A DNA stretch of 64,000 nt from assembly GCF_000218685.1 (NCBI RefSeq), contig NW_006763293.1:1110720-1174719 (forward strand), written 5' to 3'. Below the pieces are notes generated by a model, which saw only the letters and a list, made by a program, of their open reading frames with translations, searched no databases and was not told the origin of the DNA. Numbering within the stretch: position 1 is the first letter of the stretch; each line of letters starts with the position of its first letter. Origin of the DNA: Serpula lacrymans var. lacrymans S7.9 (Eukaryota; Basidiomycota; Agaricomycetes; Boletales; Serpulaceae). Shown piece by piece: positions 23,765 to 34,987 of this stretch. The translations under genes and the position numbers were made by a program.

Positions 23765-25040
23765 ATGTCTGACGCCCCAGCCGCCCCAGTCACTGAAAAC
23801 GGCGTGCCTCCGGCTACCCAAGACAATGTCATCGAAGAAGCTCCTGGTTTCAAGGTGGGCCACCTCCCTTTTTCATTTCCTCTTTCAATCGCCTCGTCTC
23901 ATTCATTTCCTTCTCTTTCAGGTCTTCGCTGGCAATCTTGCGTACTCCACCACGGATGAAGGGCTGAAGGCTTTCTTTGCGCCTGTTCAAGACGACATGT
24001 ACGTGTCACCGTTCATTATTTTTGGATACACAGCCTTTTCCTCTCGTTTCTCCCACATAAACATGTATCTTACCCATCCTCTTCTAGCATCTCCGCTCAG
24101 GTCATCCTGCGAGGTACCAGATCAGCAGGTTATGGTTTTGTCGCCTTGAACAGCGCCGAGGCCGCGCAGACGGCCGTCGACCAACTCAACGCCCAAGAGC
24201 TCGACGGTCGTAAGGTAATCATAGAGATTGCCAAGCCGGCTGACCAGAAAGACAAAGAAAAGAAGGAGAGGAAGGCCAAAAGGAGACCAGGCAGACGTGG
24301 CAGCAAGGCCGTCCCTGGTGAAGTCTCCGAGGCTGAGGCAAATGGCGACGTCAAAGCGGAAGACACCCCTGCCCCAGGTGCCGACGAAGCAGCCAAGCCC
24401 AAGAAAAAGAAAAAGAAGACAAACGTATGTAAACTCACCTGCTGGTTCGGCTATTTTACACGCGATTAACGCGCTTTATTTTTTATTTCGCTTGCAGCGC
24501 AAGTCCAAGCGTAAGACTCTTCCTGGTGCAGAGGAGGAGGCTCAACAAGAAGAGGCTGCGGCTGATTGGACCGCAGATAGTGCTCCTGCCGAGGGTGCAT
24601 TTGCCGCTCCCAGGAAGCCTCGCGTCAAGAAACCGAGAGCTCCTCGTCCCCCTCGCCCTGCTGGTGAAGACCCTGTAGGCGAGCCCTCGAAAACTATGCT
24701 CTTCGTCGCCAATCTCGGATTCAATGTCGACGATGCTGGGCTGGCTTCCCTTTTCACTGAAGCTGGCATCAATGTTGTCTCCGCCCGCATTGTCCGTAGG
24801 CGGTGGGGACAGCCCAGGAGGAGCAAGGGCTATGGCTTCGTCGACGTTGGTGGCGAAGAAGAACAGCAGAAGGCCATCGAGGCTCTCCAAGGCAAAGAAG
24901 TCGGTGGCAGGAACATCGCTGTCAAAGTTGCTGTCAACACCACCCGCGATGACGATGCTGAGGGCGCTGCACCCGGCGGTCTGACCGAGATCACTGAAGT
25001 GACTGTTCCACGCCACCGAGTCCTAAACGAAATGTACACC
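23765..25040 (+). CDS. Two-RRM RNA-binding protein (cut by assembly gap)
   Basis: Exons 23765-23854, 23922-23998, 24088-24424 and 24498 onward. The frame is open up to the Ns that begin at 25041, so the C-terminus is missing. RRM1 has RNP2 VFAGNLAYST and RNP1-like SAGYGFVALN. RRM2 has RNP2 MLFVANLGFN and RNP1 KGYGFVDVGG. The RRMs are joined by a Lys/Glu/Ala-rich linker with runs such as KPKKKKKKTN and RKSKRKTLPG. Between RRM2 and the gap, VTVPRHRVLNEMYT looks like the start of a conserved C-terminal element. The domain order resembles small nucleolar or nuclear RNP-associated two-RRM proteins of fungi, but the exact orthologue is not recognised. The last exon probably ends within the gap. Confidence 0.85.
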
Positions 25041-25739
25041 NNNNNNNNNNNNNNNNNNNNNNNNNNNNNNNNNNNNNNNNNNNNNNNNNNNNNNNNNNNN
25101 NNNNNNNNNNNNNNNNNNNNNNNNNNNNNNNNNNNNNNNNNNNNNNNNNNNNNNNNNNNNNNNNNNNNNNNNNNNNNNNNNNNNNNNNNNNNNNNNNNNN
25201 NNNNNNNNNNNNNNNNNNNNNNNNNNNNNNNNNNNNNNNNNNNNNNNNNNNNNNNNNNNNNNNNNNNNNNNNNNNNNNNNNNNNNNNNNNNNNNNNNNNN
25301 NNNNNNNNNNNNNNNNNNNNNNNNNNNNNNNNNNNNNNNNNNNNNNNNNNNNNNNNNNNNNNNNNNNNNNNNNNNNNNNNNNNNNNNNNNNNNNNNNNNN
25401 NNNNNNNNNNNNNNNNNNNNNNNNNNNNNNNNNNNNNNNNNNNNNNNNNNNNNNNNNNNNNNNNNNNNNNNNNNNNNNNNNNNNNNNNNNNNNNNNNNNN
25501 NNNNNNNNNNNNNNNNNNNNNNNNNNNNNNNNNNNNNNNNNNNNNNNNNNNNNNNNNNNNNNNNNNNNNNNNNNNNNNNNNNNNNNNNNNNNNNNNNNNN
25601 NNNNNNNNNNNNNNNNNNNNNNNNNNNNNNNNNNNNNNNNNNNNNNNNNNNNNNNNNNNNNNNNNNNNNNNNNNNNNNNNNNNNNNNNNNNNNNNNNNNN
25701 NNNNNNNNNNNNNNNNNNNNNNNNNNNNNNNNNNNNNNN
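25041..25739. other. Assembly gap (699 Ns)
   Basis: An unbroken run of N from 25041 to 25739. It removes the end of the RRM gene and the start of the G-patch gene. A frame drawn straight through the Ns would falsely fuse the two. Confidence 0.99.
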
Positions 25740-26952
25740 CTCAGGGATGAGCAAAACAGACTCAAGAGTCGTCGCCAGCGGGAAGTGGAAGCCAGGGAAG
25801 AAGGACTGAGCAAGAGTTTGTTTGAACGAGCGAAAGAGGAGCAGGAAGCTGGTGTCGGGACGAGCAATAAGGCGCTGAGTATTATGATGAAGATGGGCTT
25901 TAAGCCTGGACAATCCCTTGGGAAATCCGACGAGAATCAGGACGAAACCGTCGCTGCATCACTGCCTCCACCTCCCAGTGCTCCTAGTGAAGGGAAGGGA
26001 AAATCGGAATCAAGGGAACGTTCAGAGCCTATAGACAGCACCGAGCTAGCAAGTTTCCAAGTTCGACATAAAGTTGAGCCGATACCACTGAACGAATGGA
26101 CAGGTTCGTCGTCGTCCTCCATTTCGTCTCGCCCCTCGCGCGCTTATAACAGACACTTGTTATGCATCTAGGGAAGAAAGGTATCGGTTTGGGCAAGCGT
26201 GCGCCGTCTCCCAGCTTTGAAGAAAGGGTCGCCAAGATGGCCAAAATGGCAGAGGACGCTAGCCATGAATCGTTCCGTGATCGCACGCGCAGGGAGTACG
26301 AAGAACGACGGTGTGAGGGGAGACTCGCTCCAGCCCAGCGTACCTGTCTTGCTCTTGACGAGAAAGCTGGGATACTGGTAAGTACATACCTTACATCGCC
26401 ATTACCTCCAATTTACTATTATGTGGATCGCTGATGCTTGACAATCTGTGGATCCACAGTTCAACGTACTCACTCTCAATCCCAACGATCGAGATTCGTT
26501 CCCTCCTGGGTTGTTAGACGCCCTTGGTGATCATGCTCTGCTTGTGTCTCAACCATCAACCCATAGAGGTGTTCATCATGTGTCTCATTTACGAGAACAG
26601 ATGAGAGCTGATGCGTTACGGGCGATGCCTTCTCCGTTGGATGATGGAACCGCGAACGGCGTGGACGAGAAAGGTCCCCTAGAAGCCCGGGACGAATACT
26701 CACCCGAAACTGTGGAGGAGGCTGCGCACTTCTTGCGCCTTGGCGTGAGTTGTTCGCTCCATCAGTCACTAGTTACTAGTAACCACTGATTAACTGGTTT
26801 TTGTATCGTGACAGGCTCGAGACAGATTACAGGTGCTCTTAGCCTACCTACGGGACAAGTATTCATACTGTTTCTGGTGCGGTACTCTGTACGATGATCC
26901 TACTGACATGGAGGATCATTGTCCTGGACCAGATGAGGACGAGCATGATTAG
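25740..26952 (+). CDS. GPATCH11: G-patch / DUF4187 protein (5' end in gap)
   Basis: Exons 25740-26103, 26172-26377, 26460-26754 and 26816-26952 read in frame for 333 codons plus stop; the start lies in the Ns. The first visible part is a charged coiled coil (RLKSRRQREVEAREEG). Next is the G-patch core NKALSIMMKMGFKPGQSLGK, the segment that activates DEAH helicases. After an acidic and Pro-rich linker comes GKKGIGLGKR. The C-terminal DUF4187 block is clear: LAYLRDKYSYCFWCGTLYDD, then the EDHCPGPDEDEHD ending, with Cys and His ligands typical of the family. The human relative GPATCH11 is nuclear and linked to RNA processing. The role here is by family. Confidence 0.92.
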
Positions 26953-27696
26953 AGACACGTTGATTCTGTTGGCATGGCTATCTGAACACTGTAGCACTAA
27001 CAATATATAGCACTACTGTAGTCTTGTAATATATATATATATATTTGAACGAATGAGTGTCCTCCAGATGTGTTAAGGACAGGAAAAGGGACTCAGATAA
27101 GATTACAATGGACGTTATCAAAACGTCTACTACTCATGGACCTAGCCAGAGGGAGGTGAAATGAAGTGAAGTGGAATGAAAGTAACGTGGACGATAGGAA
27201 TGCAAGTATTATAGGTAGGCGGAAAGGAAAGTGAATACACGTGAGGCGTACGGTATTATTAGGTCCATGTGAGTTGTCCATCCTTTCAAAGTACACGAGC
27301 TGGTTGAACTGCGATAAAGCGTTACACGAGCACTCCGACTAGGATCAAGTGATCATCAAACAGGAGTCCGACCCGACGAAGAAAATGGAAAAGAGAAAGA
27401 AAAAGTGACCAGCAATCGATTCGAGACGCGCTCAGTGCGGGGCAACGAAAGCTGAAGGGAGCGTTGGTAAGGAGAACGGAATCAGTGATGGTGGAGAGAT
27501 GGTGGAAGGCCTGTCCGTATAGCGATGTGAGAAAGTAGACACGGTGGGTGAATGCTGCGGTGTTTTGCGGCGGACATAGGTTGATATAGGAGTGTTTGCA
27601 GGTAGTTCAGTACCTCTGTCAAGTTCTCCGAGAAGTTTTTGGAATCGAAGTGGAGATGGCCTGCGCGTGATGCGAGGCGAGGGAGAACGAGGCGAA
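26953..27696. other. Intergenic, convergent 3' regions
   Basis: This contains an (AT)n run of about 16 nt at 27029-27044 and purine-rich sequence further on. Short frames only. It probably carries the 3' UTRs of the G-patch gene and of the minus-strand Ser-rich gene. Confidence 0.45.
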
Positions 27697-28278
27697 CTAG
27701 AGTGAGACTAGGATACGAACGATAAGATCGTTGGCAATGAGCTGGCAGAATAGATGAATACGTACTCTAGAAGGCGTCTCCAACTCAGTCTGATCTGTCA
27801 ATGACGACATGCTAGATCGTTTGACACATGTCTATTGCCTTCACATAAGAACAGGAAGATAATAAGTCGAATAATGAAAACGTACATGAGGCGGGGCATA
27901 TGGGTTATATCTGGCTACCCTAACACGGGACCCAGCATGGTTTGAACGCCTTTCTGACTCGAGGTCCCGTGGTGATACATCGCCAAAGGAGGAACGTGAT
28001 GATGAGGGACTCAAGCTCTGAATAGAGCTAGATGAGGTAGATGAAGAAACTGAGCAAGAACGAGATCGTGTTGTCTGGGAAGCGTCAGACTGGGACGTTC
28101 TTGCGTCATTGAGGCCGAGTGAAGCCATGAGTTCGATGAATGAAGGGAGAGCAGAAGCAGGCATCGAACTTGAAGAAACAGCTAACGTGAAGTCGTCGAG
28201 GAGGACGTTGGAACGGCCTTCAAGAGCGCCAGCCATGAAAGCACTGGGCAATGGTTTTAAAGGATGGTGGAGCGCCAT
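27697..28278 (-). CDS. Ser-rich hypothetical protein
   Basis: Two exons (28278-27886 and 27831-27697) give 528 nt, or 175 residues. The N-terminus (MALHHPLKPLPSAFMAGALE) is followed by SFIELMASLGL, a possible short helix. A Ser-dominated run covers about residues 60-115, then RVRVARYNPYAPPH just before the intron. The second exon encodes RSSMSSLTDQTELETPS. The last 20 or so codons could be replaced by a further intron (a GTACGT lies there), so the C-terminus is provisional. No motif is recognised. It looks like one of the many disordered, phosphorylatable small fungal proteins. Confidence 0.55.
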
Positions 28279-28718
28279 GGATACCGCCCACGGTTGTCAG
28301 GTCATGCCTACTGCCATGGAGTTGCGGTAGACGTTATAGCAGGCTCTAACAATAGTATGGAGGCTCGTCGGCAAGGAGATAAGTTTGCAGCCAGTTGGTT
28401 TGGAAGCGGAAGCGCCCCTTTGGCTTACCATCATAACCTCACAGCCTTTTTTCCCGATTCCTTTCCTCGTAACGCGCCGTAACTGGGTCAACTGAGGCGA
28501 GCGATACGATAATTAATTAACGTCATGATCACAGTTGCCTCGAAAAAAACAAGGGCTGAGAGCTAAGCATCTTACCGCCATTTAGACAGGATTCCACAAC
28601 ATTTGTGAGCATGCGAATCTGCGGGTTGTTATTGTTCAGCAGGGACTGGGACACAATGTTGTTGTAAAACATCGATTGTACCGGATTGTACCTTTCTGCC
28701 AGCTTTTCATTGTTCTAC

Positions 28719-29102
28719 CGGAGTAAGCCGGCCGTCACGTTGTAACGGGCAACACTTTTTCTTTAGGCCTCCTTCCAGTCAGGTTCATCCAGGGCCCCAA
28801 CAACGATCTGGGAGGGGGAGGAAGCTATGCTATGTTCCTCCTCCACGACGGGACATGGAATACATTTATGCGGGTAAGCGGCGGCATAAACACGAACCTT
28901 GGCGGCAAATACTAAAGTGAAAAGATTGTGGCGCCAAAAAAAATAATGAGATCAAGTTGAGAGAACCCTTACGGTGTCGAGTGTGGTCACCGTATCATGT
29001 ATAAAAAGAGGACCAAGCGCAGTATGTGGTACGACCATGTCATCTTCCTTATCATGTCTCATCGTTGTGCTTGACGGTGGTCCAATTCGAAGCGCGATGA
29101 CA
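28719..29102 (-). repeat. Dispersed repeat pair, copy 2
   Basis: A 384-bp copy of the sequence at 11429-11817, same orientation. The shared intron-like interval starts GTAAGGG and ends CTTTAG, closer to consensus than in copy 1. This copy reaches a stop soon after the intron (SWRRNIA then stop), because of small indels, so it is probably the non-functional one. Flanking sequence on both sides is unrelated to that of copy 1 beyond a few bases. Confidence 0.7.
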
Positions 29103-29955
29103 GCACCTCAAGAAAAATATTGTTGTACAGGACACGATTCGCAAAGTGCGAATAAAATTTTGCCTTGAGTTTGTTTGTCGAAACACTAGGTAACGCCACA
29201 GCCACTGTTTCGAGAGAGGTGGGGTGTGCCGTACGTAAATAAGACAAAATAAAAAAGACCGTATCCAACCCGGGTCAATAGAAACGGTGCAGGTTATATC
29301 CACAGGTCATCTGTGAATATTATGGATAACCTGTGGGTGGCATGAATAAAATGTAGTGTTTGACACTTAGGATTGTAACATTTTTCATTCAACCACAGTG
29401 ATGTCTCCTTTGGTATGTTTCTCTTTTTTGCCACTCTTCCCCTTATCCATATGTGACTGAATGATGTTTGTGGGTACTTTGGTATCATCCATAAGAGGAG
29501 TTCAGCACCAAGGCCAAACAACCATTTGAGCTTTGAACATCTGAGAACTATTACCACACTGAAGGTGATTTACCTGTAGATGGCCACTGTAAAAAGCTTG
29601 TTCAGTCCATCAACAGATAATGCTGTACCTTTGAGTTAGCATGAATAATGTTTAAATCTGGTGCAGTGTTATGCACCAAAGTTGATTGGTAGTATGCACA
29701 GGTGTTAGTAACAAAGCAAAGATTCAAAAGACTTCATCAGGAAATGTCAAAGTTACATTCACCAATGAGTTGACCAAGTAAGTCTATTTTCACTGTGAAG
29801 TATGATGATTGTATAGGTAAGATCAGATGATCTTACCTAATCACACATGTAGCTAGGTATATAGATACTGTACAATATTATGTAAGTACCTCTCACACTT
29901 TTTCTGCCTTGAAGTGCCTTGAGCATTATTTAAGGCAAATTAAGGGCTCGTACGG
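29103..29955. other. AT-rich stretch leading into the repeat island
   Basis: No gene is seen. A truncated start of the R repeat (TGTTATGCACCAAAGTTGAT and following) lies at about 29667-29732. Near 29298-29340 an inverted repeat CCACAGGT ... ACCTGTGG could form a hairpin. Confidence 0.4.
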
Positions 29956-30000
29956 TGTCATGCACCAAAGTTGATTGGTAGCATGGACAGGTGTCAATAA

Positions 30001-30350
30001 TGTTTTATCTAATCTATACACAGTAAACAATCCCAGAGTTAATGGGGGACTCTGAGTATCATATTCGGCAATATGTGCCTATACACAGTAAATAATCTAT
30101 GACGGTACTGTGAATATGGGTACAACTAACATACAGAAAACACTATCTCACCTCAGAGTTAATGGGGGACTCTGAGGTGTGTACGTGGCAGCATACGGCT
30201 TATAAGTGAAAACGGAAGTATAAAATTTTTGATGGATATATATTGGTGAGTGTCGCATTGCTCCAACTCTACCTTGTGCTGACTTTCCTTTCTAGGTGTT
30301 TGTCCTTCGTGCACGCTTGCACTGCATCCCTCGAGCTCGTCATTCCAACA
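30001..30350 (+). mobile_element. 350-bp insertion in R copy A (possible solo LTR)
   Basis: Comparison with copy B, where the target GTGTCAATAACGAAGC is uninterrupted, shows exactly what was added. The insert can be read as TGTTTTATC...TTCCAACA with TG/CA ends. The duplicated target is either 3 bp (TAA) or 6 bp (ATAATG), depending on how ends are set. Inside, a 23-bp sequence with inverted ends (CAGAGT...ACTCTG) occurs at 30034-30056 and 30154-30176. A TATATAT box lies at about 30237. Perhaps a short solo LTR, but the type is not certain. Confidence 0.55.
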
Positions 30351-31050
30351 TAATGAAGCAAATATTCAAAAAGACTCGCCTTTGCGCCACACAGGCACAG
30401 TGCCATGTGGAATAGTAATTAATATTGCCTTTTTCAAACTTGTGGCTGATCAGCACCACCTTTATTAGGCAATCTAGTTGCGCTCACCTTTGCTTTTCCA
30501 TTTGGTACTTTCCACATTTCAGCATTTCGGCAAATTTTCATGTTGCCACTGGCTACACATTGCACACTTACTTTTGTCGTTCTCCATTACTATTTTCTTT
30601 ACTCAGCCCCACCATGGGACCCTTACTCTCTTTTTTATTCTTACCTGACGGTTGCTTCTGGATCCCCATTCTAGTTCACTTCCTCGTCACCTCCACCCTC
30701 CTCCTACTCGTTTTCCTTGCTCCCCCACCATACCTGATGTCACCACTCTCCATCTGCTCCCGTCGCCAATCCATTGACCACCATGTGCCACTGCTGATAT
30801 CAGCAAAGCCCTGGCAGCTGGTCCAAATTGGGCAACAGGTCCAACTTTATGACATTGATCTGCCGTCTTCCACTGTTAAATCATTGGTCACTCGTCTTGC
30901 CTGGTTAGAGTGTGAGTGGGTAGTTTTTGAGCTGGAGAAGGTTCATCCCCTTGCATTGCCTATGTACATCACTATCCATTCACTTGGATACATTTATCCT
31001 TTGTCCATCTTCTTCGCTACAGCTACACCTACCACACGCTGCCTGGGACT

Positions 31051-31743
31051 TGTAAGGACCATTTTATTGTTTTCTTATCTTCTCTATGTCTTGGTCCTCG
31101 AACACCTTTCCCATTACACCTCTGGCTCTAGGGCTAGAGGTATCATTTGCCATATTACTTCTCATAGCCCTCACAGGCTTTCTTAACCGCCGTTACCACT
31201 TTATATCACAGATCAGAGACTGGGTATCACTCCCAGCCAGCCAGCACAATGGGTAGGGACTGGTAGTAGGCATCTCGCCAACCAGCTCCAAGCCCCATTA
31301 AGGCCTGGATATACTAATAAACACTTTGATCAGGATCGTACCTCATCATGAGGATACGGTTCCTGAACACGCGTAACAAACATCTATTATTAGTACAATT
31401 CTCTCACCCGCTGATTAATCAAGTTAAAGTCGTACAATAGTTGTTCTCTTTTTCTTATTGGACGATTTATTCCTCAGACCACTTTTCATTTACTCTCCTT
31501 TCAGTCTGAGGGACAAACAGTTCACTATATAAAGCCTTACCTATTCATGTATAGTTCCTTAGTTTTCTATTACTGAATTTACCCACTTTACTCCTCAACC
31601 AAAACCCTTGAGCTTACCTCCCAAGTCCTCTACTCGCTATATTTACTAGCGTCTGTCGACCTCAAGCTCATTGAACCTCTTACTCCCTGCAAGTGCAGAA
31701 GGAGACAGGTTTTGTTTTTGTTATAGTTTATCGTTGCCTCACA
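31051..31743 (+). mobile_element. Solo LTR, 693 bp, TSD GGACT
   Basis: The insert starts TGTAAGGACC and ends GTTGCCTCACA. It is flanked by the 5-bp duplication GGACT at 31046-31050 and 31744-31748. R copy B has the empty site CTGGGACTCACTTG, confirming the boundaries. A TATATAAAG box lies near 31526. There is no internal retrotransposon sequence, so it arose by LTR-LTR recombination. No second copy of this LTR is seen in the window. Confidence 0.85.
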
Positions 31744-33007
31744 GGACTCACTTGTTCCAAATTGGAACTACTCCTCTCCCTCCCTCGTTTGACCAGGTGG
31801 TCCAATACAACCAGTCCATTGGTAAGGCCATGGAACTGTCGGATTTGGACTAGGTGGTGGACTGGTGGCTCCAGTTTCTTTTTTTCAGCAGAATATTCAT
31901 TTACAGTGCAATTATTTTTGATTTTTGAATCATTTTTATGGACACATATTTTTTAGAATGCCTGACTGACAATAAAGGAACTGTGATGATACTGATAGTG
32001 TTTTGCCTTGCCCTTTTTTTACTGTATCTTCCCATGACATCATGATTTTCCTGCTCTCTTTTTGCTATTGGACTTTACTTTATGGCTGTACAAACCTGTG
32101 ACATTACTTACACAGCATTCATTGTTCTATTCCTTTCTTTTCCTTATTTTGACAATCTTATCCTGTACTACCTATGCAGGATTTGTCAGCGTACTCCTTC
32201 ATGTTCTTTCTCATTCTTTTTGCACAGCTATACTGTGCATAGCCTACTTTTCTTTTACTATATAAACCCCTGTATTTTACCTTGTAAAAATAACAAGAAC
32301 TTCAATCCAGACTTCTTCTCTATACTCAAGTTCACTACTCTGCTACTTGTGATCCAGTGTGGTCACAATACTTCCCACTGCTACTACTGTTGACTGCTGT
32401 CATTGTCACTCATCACTTCCAAAGCCATTGCTATCCCTTTTGATTAAAGTCCATCTGAGCACTACAGTCTGTGCATCAGGAGCCTGCTATCACTGGAAAC
32501 CTTGTCATCTTGTCACATCATCATTCTCAAACCTACCTGGTGCTACAATTAGCAAGGTAGTGCTCATCTATACTTGTCATAAAAGCCCCTATCTTCTATA
32601 GCTCAACTATCCCTCCTCCTCAAAACCCACACTCATACATCCCTGGGTTTTACTTTGAAGGATCGTCATACATACCACCCCATGAACAACCAGAGCACCC
32701 ACTGTTATAGGAGGCAAAGCCCAGAAACAAGTTCTGTGGAATCTGGGAGGATTGTGTGTTAGTTTGTTTTTGTGTGTGGTTTTCTAACACTAGTCCTCAT
32801 CATCGACAGCAGGAACTCTGTTTTTCCTGAATTTTTTTTCCCCCCCACAATCTGCCGGAATGCCGTCGGAGAGACGGATAGGCATCTCACCCTACAGGCT
32901 GACACCATACTTCCATCATCAACCTCATGTCCAGAGCAAAGAAATGACAGGCGTCTGGGCCAACCCTAGCCCCAATCCCTCCTGCAAAACGACTATGGTC
33001 CACTAGG

Positions 33008-34067
33008 ATGAACCCTAACGTCCAGCCTGACCAAAGAGCATCTGGCAACATAACAGACATAGAAGAAGATAGTAGTGCTGTCCCTCAAGATAGCAGTGAC
33101 AATAGTAATGCCATATGGACCGACACTGAGACACAAGCACTCATCCAATTCATCACCAAAAATTGTGCAGAGGGGGGCAATGGCTTGAACTTCAAGCCTC
33201 AATTCTGGCCCAAAGTTGCACTGCATCTAGCACCTCTTCTTACCAGAGGACCAGCAAAGAGTGCCACTGCTTGCAACTCAGAATGGGGACGGGTATGTCT
33301 CTTATCTTATCATAATCTATGTTGCTAACCTCAAGACTCACAGCTTTGTACAAAGTACAACCTTGTGAAGCCTATCACCAACCTATCTGGCACCCCTTGG
33401 GACGATGCACTGGGACTAAACATACTCAACAAGGGTGAAGTGGTCTGGAAGGAGCTTATTGCGGTATGTTTCCGTCCTGCTTTGAGACTAATAGCTAATC
33501 AGTACACAGAAACATCCGGTAGCAAAGGGCTTTTGGAAGAGAGGATGGGTCCACTTTACCGCCATGCATGCTGCACTGGGCAACGCCCCAGCCAAAGGTT
33601 TGAACATATTTGGTGTTCCCAAAGTCCCCAAGCAACCTAAGGTTACAAAAGCATCCAAGCAGCAGCCTCGCACGTCTCAGAGCACTCTTCCTGCCACAGT
33701 GCCCCCAACTCCACCTCCTAACACCGCCACCCCCGACAAGATTCTGTCTCCAGCTCCTGTTGCGGCTGCTCCCAACAAGATTAATCCTAGCATGTCTGGG
33801 GTCACTAGTCCCACCACCATTAGCTCTGATGTACCCAATAATGTGAACCACTGGCTCGGTGGTCTCCCATCTCCAACCTCTGTTTGTGCCCCTCTTGGCT
33901 CATCTGTCACATCCTTCGCAAGCAAGTGCTCTGCCCGGGATGCTGCGCTCTCGGACAATGATGGTGATGATGGCGCTACCATCATATCTCACAGCAAGAG
34001 TGCAGGTAACCATAGTACGGGCTCCAACAAGGCTCCACGCAATACTGCTGTTGGTTGTTGTCGATGA
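33008..34067 (+). CDS. Myb/SANT-like DNA-binding protein held inside the repeat
   Basis: Three exons (33008-33292, 33344-33463, 33510-34067) total 963 nt, or 320 residues. The first 130 residues fit the Myb/SANT-like domain found in plant and fungal transposon-related proteins (Pfam Myb_DNA-bind_3). The pattern has WTDTETQALIQFI, FWPKVALHL, ACNSEWGRLCTKYNLVKPI, SGTPWDDALGL and VVWKELIAKHPVAKGFWKRG. The rest is Pro/Thr/Ser-rich and low complexity. The stop codon lies inside the reversed end of repeat R (34059-34299), and the gene starts about 200 bp beyond the end of R copy A. Such proteins often accompany PIF/Harbinger-like and other DNA transposons, but no transposase is visible. The intact frame suggests it is recent or active. 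Confidence 0.82.
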
Positions 34068-34299
34068 TGAGAACTGCTGTTAGAAAACCACACACAAAAA
34101 CAAACTAACACACAATCCTCCCAGATTCCACGGAACTTGTTTATGGGCTTTGCCTCCTAGAACAGTGGAGTGGTCTGGTTGTTCGTGGGGTGGTGCATAT
34201 AACAATCCTTCAAAGTAAAACCCAGAGATGTATGGGTGTGGGTTTTGAGGAGGAGGGATAGTTGGAATATAGAAGATAGGGGTTTTATGAAGAGTATAG
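34059..34299 (-). repeat. Inverted terminal segment of repeat R
   Basis: About 240 bp that is the reverse complement of the last 240 bp of R copies A and B (for example 36474-36712). It begins TGTCGATGATGAGAAC and overlaps the last codons of the Myb/SANT-like gene. With the end of copy A at 32600-32808 it forms inverted arms about 1.2 kb apart. Confidence 0.75.
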
Positions 34300-34623
34300 C
34301 CTTTGTGCCACACAGGCACAGTGCTATGTGGAATAGTAATTAATATTGCCTTTTTTGAACTTGTGGCTGATTAGCACTACCTCTATTAGACAATCAAGTT
34401 GCGCTCACCTTTATTTTCCATTCAGTACTTTCCGCATTTTGGCATTTTGGCAATTTTTTGCGTCACCACTGGCTACACATTGCGCTCTTGCTTTTGTTGC
34501 TTCTCCCTACCCTTTTTCCTTTACTTAGCCCCACCATAGGCCCTTTACTGTCCTTTTTATTCTCACCCAATGGTCATTTCTGGCTCCCTATTCTAGTCTG
34601 CTTTTCTGTCACCTCCACCCTCT
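34300..34623 (+). repeat. Repeat R, partial copy D
   Basis: A direct-orientation piece matching the segment that starts GCCACACAGGCACAGTGC in copies A and B. It is fused at a short shared AGAGTATAGCCTTTG-like junction to the inverted R end. It breaks off at a TGTTACAATTGAC sequence at 34624. Confidence 0.65.
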
Positions 34624-34755
34624 GTTACAATTGACATACCAGCACCTACTTACACTTCATCTTTTGTACTTTTACTTTTCTTTGTCCAAGTCACATGACT
34701 GATCATGTGACCATTTACTTTACTTTACATTTTCGGACTTGTCATAGTCACATGA
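34624..34755. repeat. Short unassigned insert with palindrome
   Basis: About 130 bp between R copy D and the truncated LTR. A 9-bp palindrome, GTCACATGA-CTGA-TCATGTGAC, lies at 34690-34711. It starts TGTTACAATTGAC, which resembles an LTR start, but no end is identified. Confidence 0.35.
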
Positions 34756-34987
34756 TGTAATGACCAAGAGTTTGTTACTCTGGCGCACAACTTAGACAAG
34801 CTATAGAGAGGATGATGAGGGAGTGGTTACCCTTTAGGCTTCAACAAGTTAATTGTGAGGATACAGCAGGGGGACTCGCTGAGGAGTCTCCTTGATCTAT
34901 TGGGGTATATATACTACTACAGGTTTGTTTGTACATATATACTATACAGTTGATGAAGGCAGTGGCTGATGAGGCAGCGCGGCACAA
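34756..34987 (-). mobile_element. Truncated LTR of the 417-bp family
   Basis: This begins TGTAATGACCAAGAG and follows the reverse complement of the LTR family at 51015-51431 for about 230 bp, including the TATATACTAC-like box. It stops where R copy B begins at 34988. The missing part corresponds to the first 180 or so bases of the LTR. It has no target duplication because one end is lost. Confidence 0.75.

Larger units (their letters stand above)
29956..32808 (+). repeat. Repeat family R, copy A (two insertions)
   Basis: This begins TGTCATGCACCAAAG and ends ATCATCGACA; the same ends delimit copy B (34988-36712) and, reversed, copy C (50821-53049). Without its two insertions (30001-30350 and 31051-31743) it would be about 1.8 kb. 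The sense strand is strongly pyrimidine-rich in its first half. It keeps a reading frame ending FDQVVQYNQSIGKAM plus about five residues at 31853, followed by an AATAAA at about 31970. The ends show TG...CA but no matching target duplications, so it is not shown to be an LTR. Not recognised. Confidence 0.7.

Noticed and set aside
24228..26171. A single 647-codon frame across the gap
   Set aside because: It exists only because Ns were translated as unknown residues. The two sides are an RRM protein and a G-patch/DUF4187 protein, and the RRM gene is actually in a different exon frame upstream.
30425..31186. A 253-codon plus-strand frame
   Set aside because: It lies in the pyrimidine-rich half of repeat R and runs into the 693-bp solo LTR. 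The composition (Leu/Ser/Phe/Pro) comes from base bias. Only its short conserved end, shared by all R copies, is kept as an observation.
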